Position numbers and translations under genes: made by a program. From positions 1,005,864 to 1,055,768 of the forward strand of contig DF820455.1 of assembly GCA_000739515.1 (NCBI GenBank): a DNA stretch of 49,905 bases, in the 5' to 3' direction. This DNA comes from Candidatus Moduliflexus flocculans (GTDB taxonomy: Bacteria; Moduliflexota; Moduliflexia; Moduliflexales; Moduliflexaceae). How positions within the stretch are numbered: the first letter of the stretch is position 1; each line of letters opens with the position of its first letter. Shown here in pieces: positions 49,791 through 49,905 of the stretch. The notes under the pieces were generated by a model, which saw only the letters and a list, made by a program, of their open reading frames with translations, did not search any database and was not told the origin of the DNA.

Positions 49791-49905
49791 ATGCTTTTTT
49801 TCTCTATTAACCCTACCAGTCGTCAATCTCATAAATTTTAACTCATGTTACGCAGCCGATTCGAGACGAATGACCGCACACTCCCCTCCGGGGAGGGGTT
49901 GGGGG

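Noticed and set aside
49880..49905. C/G-rich palindromic tail as a repeat or CRISPR start
   Set aside because: It is short and cut by the window edge, and nothing can be concluded.

Overview
This looks like a chromosomal segment of a Gram-negative-type (two-membrane), signalling-rich, probably surface-moving bacterium. An outer-membrane barrel protein, a lipoprotein transglycosylase and a class II periplasmic phosphodiesterase argue for an outer membrane. An MglA-type GTPase, a large chemoreceptor, two HD-GYP response regulators and several REC fusions argue for motility and cyclic-di-GMP control. The mix is close to what I know of the candidate phylum KSB3/Modulibacteria (filamentous sludge bacteria) or a deltaproteobacterium-like lineage. 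That placement is inference only, as the window has no rRNA. I see no tRNA, rRNA, CRISPR array, transposase or phage gene.

Layout. 1-2990: heat-shock genes hrcA (cut by the left edge), grpE and a dnaJ-like gene, with no dnaK. 3035-5237: an AT-richer type II restriction-modification pair. 5301-6605: two tandem paralogues of unknown family. 6735-9655 (minus): a dihydroorotate-dehydrogenase-like flavoprotein, an exported cyclic-nucleotide-phosphodiesterase-like hydrolase and ssb. 9913-13015: two tandem REC-HD-GYP regulators. 13012-16161 (minus): a methyltransferase, flippase-like membrane protein and glycosyltransferase operon. 16384-21600: Ppx/GppA phosphatase, a REC-GAF-ATPase protein without the kinase histidine, an MglA-like GTPase and aldose epimerase, with two small palindromic elements between them. 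21677-31070 (minus): VWA-TPR protein, DnaJ-related protein, a multi-Cache chemoreceptor, GNAT, and a protease/beta-propeller/barrel fusion. 31565-32287: HU and KhpA. 32352-35303 (minus): transglutaminase-like membrane protein, FUN14 protein and a cytoplasmic NMT1-type binding domain fused to REC. 35717-37844: SH3b/FGE-fold protein and PRPP synthetase. 38283-45956: ftsQ-ftsA-ftsZ, radical SAM protein, lytic transglycosylase, plsC, rpoZ. 46067-49790: a zinc-type ArsR/permease unit, an EamA transporter and a GNAT acetyltransferase.

Genes that probably work together: hrcA/grpE/dnaJ (protein folding); the methylase and endonuclease; the two HD-GYP regulators; the REC-GAF-ATPase protein and the MglA-like GTPase (polarity or motility); the three-gene set ending in the NMT1-REC fusion; ftsQAZ (division); and the ArsR repressor with its metal permease, whose operator overlaps a clear promoter. 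The features I find most worth following are the NMT1-REC fusion operon, the His-less kinase-like protein beside MglA, the degenerate/canonical HD-GYP pair, the unknown paralogue pair, and a mobile palindromic element with an 8-bp target duplication sitting between a promoter and its gene.
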